DNA of 8,871 nt, taken from contig JAFZLP010000199.1 in NCBI GenBank assembly GCA_017551405.1, forward strand, positions 1 through 8,871, given 5' to 3'. The DNA comes from Bacteroidales bacterium (GTDB taxonomy: Bacteria > Bacteroidota > Bacteroidia > Bacteroidales > UBA932). The notes beneath the pieces were generated by a model, which was not told the DNA's origin, did no database searches, and saw nothing but the letters and a program-made list of their open reading frames with translations. Shown in pieces: positions 6,313 through 8,871 of the stretch; position 1 is the stretch's first letter, and every line of letters starts with the position of its first letter. Position numbers and translations under genes: made by a program.

Positions 6313-6831
6313 ATGGCAAATACAAACGTTAAAAGAGTCAAAACGTCTGATCTTGAACTCAAGGACAGACTGGTAGCTATCCAGAGGGTGACCAAGGTCA
6401 CCAAGGGCGGCCGCCACTTCCGCTTTGCCGCTATCGTTGTGGTAGGTGATGAAAACGGTGTTGTAGGCTACGGGCTTGGCAAGGCCAATGAGGTCACTGC
6501 AGCTATAGCCAAGGGCACTGAGGATGCGAAGAAGAACCTCGTCAAGGTTCCCGTCATCAACTCCACCATTCCCCACGAGCAGGAGACTGCATACGGCGGA
6601 GCAAAGGTATTCATGAAACCTGCGGCTCCCGGTACCGGTGTCAAGGCCGGCGGCGCCATGCGTGCAGTGTTCGAGAGCGCCGGAATCCAGAACGTGCTTG
6701 CAAAGAGCAAGGGTTCCAGCAATCCCCACAACCTCGTCAAGGCAACTGTGCAGGCTCTCACCGAAATGAGGGACGCCTACACCGTGGCAGGCCTGCGCGG
6801 TATTCCGATGAGCAAGGTATTTAAAGGCTAG
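6313..6831 (+). CDS. rpsE: 30S ribosomal protein S5 (uS5)
   Basis: S5 helps form the mRNA entry channel with S3 and S4 and affects decoding fidelity. The 172-residue protein has an S5 N-terminal dsRBD-like fold ([19 protein letters not shown], then [19 protein letters not shown]) and the C-terminal fold with [20 protein letters not shown] and [14 protein letters not shown]. The conserved GGRHFRF loop is where fidelity and spectinomycin-resistance changes cluster in other bacteria; nothing aberrant is visible here. No Shine-Dalgarno before its own start, but its TAG stop overlaps the strong site serving rpmD. Confidence 0.98.
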   Translation: MANTNVKRVKTSDLELKDRLVAIQRVTKVTKGGRHFRFAAIVVVGDENGVVGYGLGKANEVTAAIAKGTEDAKKNLVKVPVINSTIPHEQETAYGGAKVFMKPAAPGTGVKAGGAMRAVFESAGIQNVLAKSKGSSNPHNLVKATVQALTEMRDAYTVAGLRGIPMSKVFKG

Positions 6832-6836
6832 GAGGA
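6830..6836 (+). promoter_or_regulatory. Strong Shine-Dalgarno before rpmD, overlapping the rpsE stop
   Basis: AGGAGGA shares its first two bases with the rpsE TAG stop, and AGGAGG ends 8 nt before the rpmD ATG. A ribosome terminating on rpsE would cover the site, so stop and re-initiation are physically linked. Confidence 0.75.
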
Positions 6837-6843
6837 ACTGACA

Positions 6844-7026
6844 ATGGCAAAACTCAGAATTACACAGGTAGTCAGCAAGAATGGCGAAGACAAGCGTCAG
6901 AAGGCCAATCTGCTCAATCTCGGACTGCGTCGCATGCACCAGACCGTAGAGGTGGAGGACAACCCCATCACCCGCGGCCAGCTTGCCAAAGTAGCCCATC
7001 TCGTTAAATACGAAGTAATAGACTAA
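6844..7026 (+). CDS. rpmD: 50S ribosomal protein L30 (uL30)
   Basis: L30 is a small 23S rRNA-binding protein on the 50S periphery. The 60 residues match the family: AKLRITQVVSKNG as the first strand, then LNLGLRRMHQTVEVEDNP, with the family's GLR-(K/R) turn, and a C-terminal helix-strand LAKVAHLVKYEV. It has a strong Shine-Dalgarno at good spacing. Its TAA stop at 7024-7026 overlaps the A-rich start of the rplO Shine-Dalgarno. Confidence 0.96.
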   Translation: MAKLRITQVVSKNGEDKRQKANLLNLGLRRMHQTVEVEDNPITRGQLAKVAHLVKYEVID

Positions 7027-7032
7027 GGAGGG
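7025..7032 (+). promoter_or_regulatory. Strong Shine-Dalgarno before rplO, overlapping the rpmD stop
   Basis: AAGGAGGG overlaps the final two bases of the rpmD stop, and AGGAGG (7026-7031) ends 7 nt before the rplO ATG. This repeats the layout seen at rpsE-rpmD. Confidence 0.75.
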
Positions 7033-7038
7033 AAAGAA

Positions 7039-7488
7039 ATGAAACTTGAAAACATCAAACCCGCAGCTGGTTCAACCAAGAATAACAAGCGCGTAGGTCG
7101 CGGCGAAGGCTCCGGTAAGGGCGGCACCGCCACCCGTGGCACCAAGGGCGCCAAGGCCCGTGCCGGTTACGAGCACAAGATCGGCTTCGAAGGCGGCCAG
7201 ATGCCCCTTCAGCGCCGTCTTCCCAAGTTCGGCTTCAAGAATCCCACCCGCGTCGAGTACCAGGCTGTCAGCCTCAGCGCTCTCCAGGCCATCGCAGATG
7301 CCGAAAAGGCAACCGAGATCGGCATCGAGCTCATGAAGGATTACGGCCTCGCATCCAAGAGGGACCTCATCAAGGTCCTCGGCAACGGCGAAATCAAGAG
7401 CGCCGTCACCGTCACCGCGGACGCATTCTCCAAATCTGCAATCAGCAAAATCGAAGCTGCCGGCGGTAAGGCAGTTGTAATCGAATAA
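7039..7488 (+). CDS. rplO: 50S ribosomal protein L15 (uL15)
   Basis: L15 is an early-to-mid 50S assembly protein with a long extended N-terminal tail that threads into 23S rRNA. The 149 residues begin MKLENIKPAAGSTKNNKRVG and continue with the Gly/Lys-rich GRGEGSGKGGTATRGTKGAK tail and EGGQMPLQRRLPKFGF, all diagnostic. The globular C-terminus ends KIEAAGGKAVVIE. It precedes secY by 3 nt, the conserved spc-operon arrangement. Confidence 0.98.
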   Translation: MKLENIKPAAGSTKNNKRVGRGEGSGKGGTATRGTKGAKARAGYEHKIGFEGGQMPLQRRLPKFGFKNPTRVEYQAVSLSALQAIADAEKATEIGIELMKDYGLASKRDLIKVLGNGEIKSAVTVTADAFSKSAISKIEAAGGKAVVIE

Positions 7489-7491
7489 ACC

Positions 7492-8832
7492 ATGAAGAAG
7501 TTTTTCGAAACAATTAAGAACATCTTCAAGATAGAAGAGCTGCGCAAGAGGCTGGGTTACACCCTCCTCCTGGTGATCATCTATCGCCTCGGGTGCTTTG
7601 TGGTACTTCCGGGCATCGATGCTACCATGCTTGCAAAGCTCCAGAGCGCTACTTCTCAAGGTCTGGTAGGCCTTCTGAACATGTTCTCCGGCGGTGCCAT
7701 GGGCAACGCTTCCATCTTTGCGCTCGGTGTGATGCCGTACATCTCGGCATCCATCGTGGTCCAGCTTCTCGGAATGTTCGTACCCTACTTCCGCAAGCTT
7801 CAGACTGAAGGCGAGAGCGGCCGCCAGAAGATGAATCAGATCACCAGGTATCTCACCATCCTGATCATCTGCATCCAGGGCCCCGCTTACATCGCTTCTC
7901 TCCACAGCCAGATTCCCGCCCAGGCATTCGTGGCGGTGAACGCCCTCGGGTGGAGCAACTTCACGTACAACATGGTGGCCACCGTCATTATCATGGCAGG
8001 CTCCCTGTTCGTAATGTGGCTCGGTGAGCGCATCACCGACCGCGGCATCGGCAACGGTATCTCTCTCCTTATCATGATAGGTATCGTGGCCCGTCTGCCC
8101 TACGCCCTCATTGCCGAATTCGGCGAGAAGTTCAACACCACCACCAGCGGCGGCGCACTGTTCTTCGTAGTGGAACTGCTCATATGGTTCTTCGTAATCG
8201 TAGCCGCAGTCGCCCTCGTACAGGCCGTCCGCAGGGTTCCCGTCCAGTATGCCAAGAGGGTTGTCGGAAACCGTCAGTACGGCGGCGTCCGCCAGTATAT
8301 CCCCCTCAAGATCAACGCCGCGGGCGTTATGCCTATCATCTTCGCCCAGGCTCTGATGCTGTTCCCGATCCTGTTCTCCCGTTGGGATGCAACTCGCGGG
8401 CTCGCTGCAACTCTTGGGAATTATACCGGATTCTGGTATAACTTCATATTCTTCGTTCTCATCATCATCTTCACCTACTTCTACACTGCGGTAACCATCA
8501 ATCCTACCCAGATGGCGGAGGACATGAAGCGCAATGGTGGGTTCATTCCGGGTGTGAAGCCTGGCAAGAAGACCGTGGAATACCTCGACAACATCATGTC
8601 CAAGGTTACCCTCCCCGGCTCCATCTTCCTGGGCATCATTGCAATTCTGCCTGCTTTCGCGATTCTCCTGGGAGTCAACAACCAGTTCGCAAGCTTCTTC
8701 GGCGGCACCTCGCTGCTGATCCTTGTGGGTGTTATCCTGGACACGCTGCAGCAGATAGAAAGTTACCTGCTCATGCGTCACTACGACGGCCTCATGAAGA
8801 CCGGCCGTCTGAGCGGACGTTCGGGCATGTAG
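7492..8832 (+). CDS. secY: Protein translocase subunit SecY
   Basis: SecY is the channel-forming subunit of the SecYEG translocon in the inner membrane. The 446-residue protein is full length with ten predicted membrane segments at about residues 22-40, 80-98, 117-136, 158-176, 188-206, 223-243, 276-297, 314-335, 373-394 and 402-420. The segment NMFSGGAMGNASIFALGVMPYI (residues 63-84) carries the plug and the start of helix 2b. Conserved landmarks are ERITDRGIGNGISLL, the cytoplasmic loop RRVPVQYAKR that meets SecA and the ribosome, and INPTQMAEDMKRNGGFIPG before the ninth segment. The start has no Shine-Dalgarno and lies 3 nt after rplO, suggesting coupling. The DUF4294 protein in this window is a likely client, given its signal peptide. 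Confidence 0.98.
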   Translation: MKKFFETIKNIFKIEELRKRLGYTLLLVIIYRLGCFVVLPGIDATMLAKLQSATSQGLVGLLNMFSGGAMGNASIFALGVMPYISASIVVQLLGMFVPYFRKLQTEGESGRQKMNQITRYLTILIICIQGPAYIASLHSQIPAQAFVAVNALGWSNFTYNMVATVIIMAGSLFVMWLGERITDRGIGNGISLLIMIGIVARLPYALIAEFGEKFNTTTSGGALFFVVELLIWFFVIVAAVALVQAVRRVPVQYAKRVVGNRQYGGVRQYIPLKINAAGVMPIIFAQALMLFPILFSRWDATRGLAATLGNYTGFWYNFIFFVLIIIFTYFYTAVTINPTQMAEDMKRNGGFIPGVKPGKKTVEYLDNIMSKVTLPGSIFLGIIAILPAFAILLGVNNQFASFFGGTSLLILVGVILDTLQQIESYLLMRHYDGLMKTGRLSGRSGM

Positions 8833-8856
8833 AGATCCTTGAAATTTCGAAGCAAG

Positions 8857-8871
8857 ATGGTTAAGCCCAAG
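8857..8871 (+). CDS. Start of the next operon gene, possibly methionine aminopeptidase
   Basis: An ATG 24 nt after the secY stop opens a frame reading MVKPK to the window edge. In Bacteroidales, secY is usually followed by map and then infA. MVKPK suits the beginning of a type I methionine aminopeptidase, which often reads K-x-K-T-xEEI, better than IF-1, which usually begins MAKQ. Five codons are too few to prove identity, so no symbol is given. Confidence 0.4.

Noticed and set aside
5944..6999. 351-codon open frame antisense to rplR, rpsE and rpmD
   Set aside because: Same explanation: a codon-bias shadow spanning three real ribosomal genes and their spacers, with no domain signature.
3703..7038. 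Repeated 12-nt intergenic gaps (rplN-rplX, rplR-rpsE, rpsE-rpmD, rpmD-rplO)
   Set aside because: Equal lengths but different sequences. Short spacers of similar size are normal in ribosomal operons.
7072..8781. 569-codon open frame antisense to rplO and secY
   Set aside because: It lies opposite two unambiguous conserved genes, and its acidic, His-rich, low-complexity translation is what GC-rich codon bias produces on the complementary strand. No recognisable domain.
1..8871. Mobile element, CRISPR array, tRNA or defence system
   Set aside because: No transposase or integrase motifs, spaced repeats or RNA gene signatures seen. Genes are conserved housekeeping types with uniform codon use.

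Overview
The window reads as a chromosomal housekeeping segment from a Bacteroidota species, most likely order Bacteroidales with GC-rich codon use. The evidence is: two promoters of the Bacteroidota type (TTG/TTTG, then TAnnTTTG); a secreted DUF4294 protein, a family known from this phylum; mostly Shine-Dalgarno-free starts in A/T-rich contexts; a 65-residue L29 with the Bacteroides-like stretch [10 protein letters not shown]; and a long zinc-less S14.

Layout. Positions 2-616 (+) hold the C-terminal three quarters of an undecaprenyl-diphosphatase (uppP). It is joined by a 4-base ATGA overlap to an LpxH-type UDP-2,3-diacylglucosamine diphosphatase (613-1356, +). A convergent gene for a secreted DUF4294 protein (1339-2175, -) overlaps the end of lpxH by 18 bp. 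The divergent intergenic region 2176-2430 holds one promoter for each direction and a roughly 105-nt leader for the ribosomal operon. From 2431 to the end runs a tight plus-strand ribosomal protein cluster: rplP, rpmC, rpsQ, rplN, rplX, rplE, rpsN, rpsH, rplF, rplR, rpsE, rpmD, rplO, secY. The last 15 bases look like the first codons of the next gene, possibly map.

How the genes work together. uppP and lpxH both serve envelope lipids: carrier lipid recycling for peptidoglycan and glycan export, and lipid A synthesis. The ribosomal cluster makes one 30S/50S protein set and ends with the SecY translocon channel, the usual S10-spc order. The notable departure is that the usual upstream half (rpsJ through rpsC) is absent. 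rplP is the first gene, behind its own promoter and next to unrelated envelope genes.

I found no mobile elements, CRISPR arrays, tRNA or rRNA genes, and no clear undescribed system. The points most worth checking are the split S10 operon with its new promoter and leader, the probably leaderless GTG start of the DUF4294 gene, and three strong Shine-Dalgarno sites (rplR, rpmD, rplO) in an otherwise SD-poor operon.
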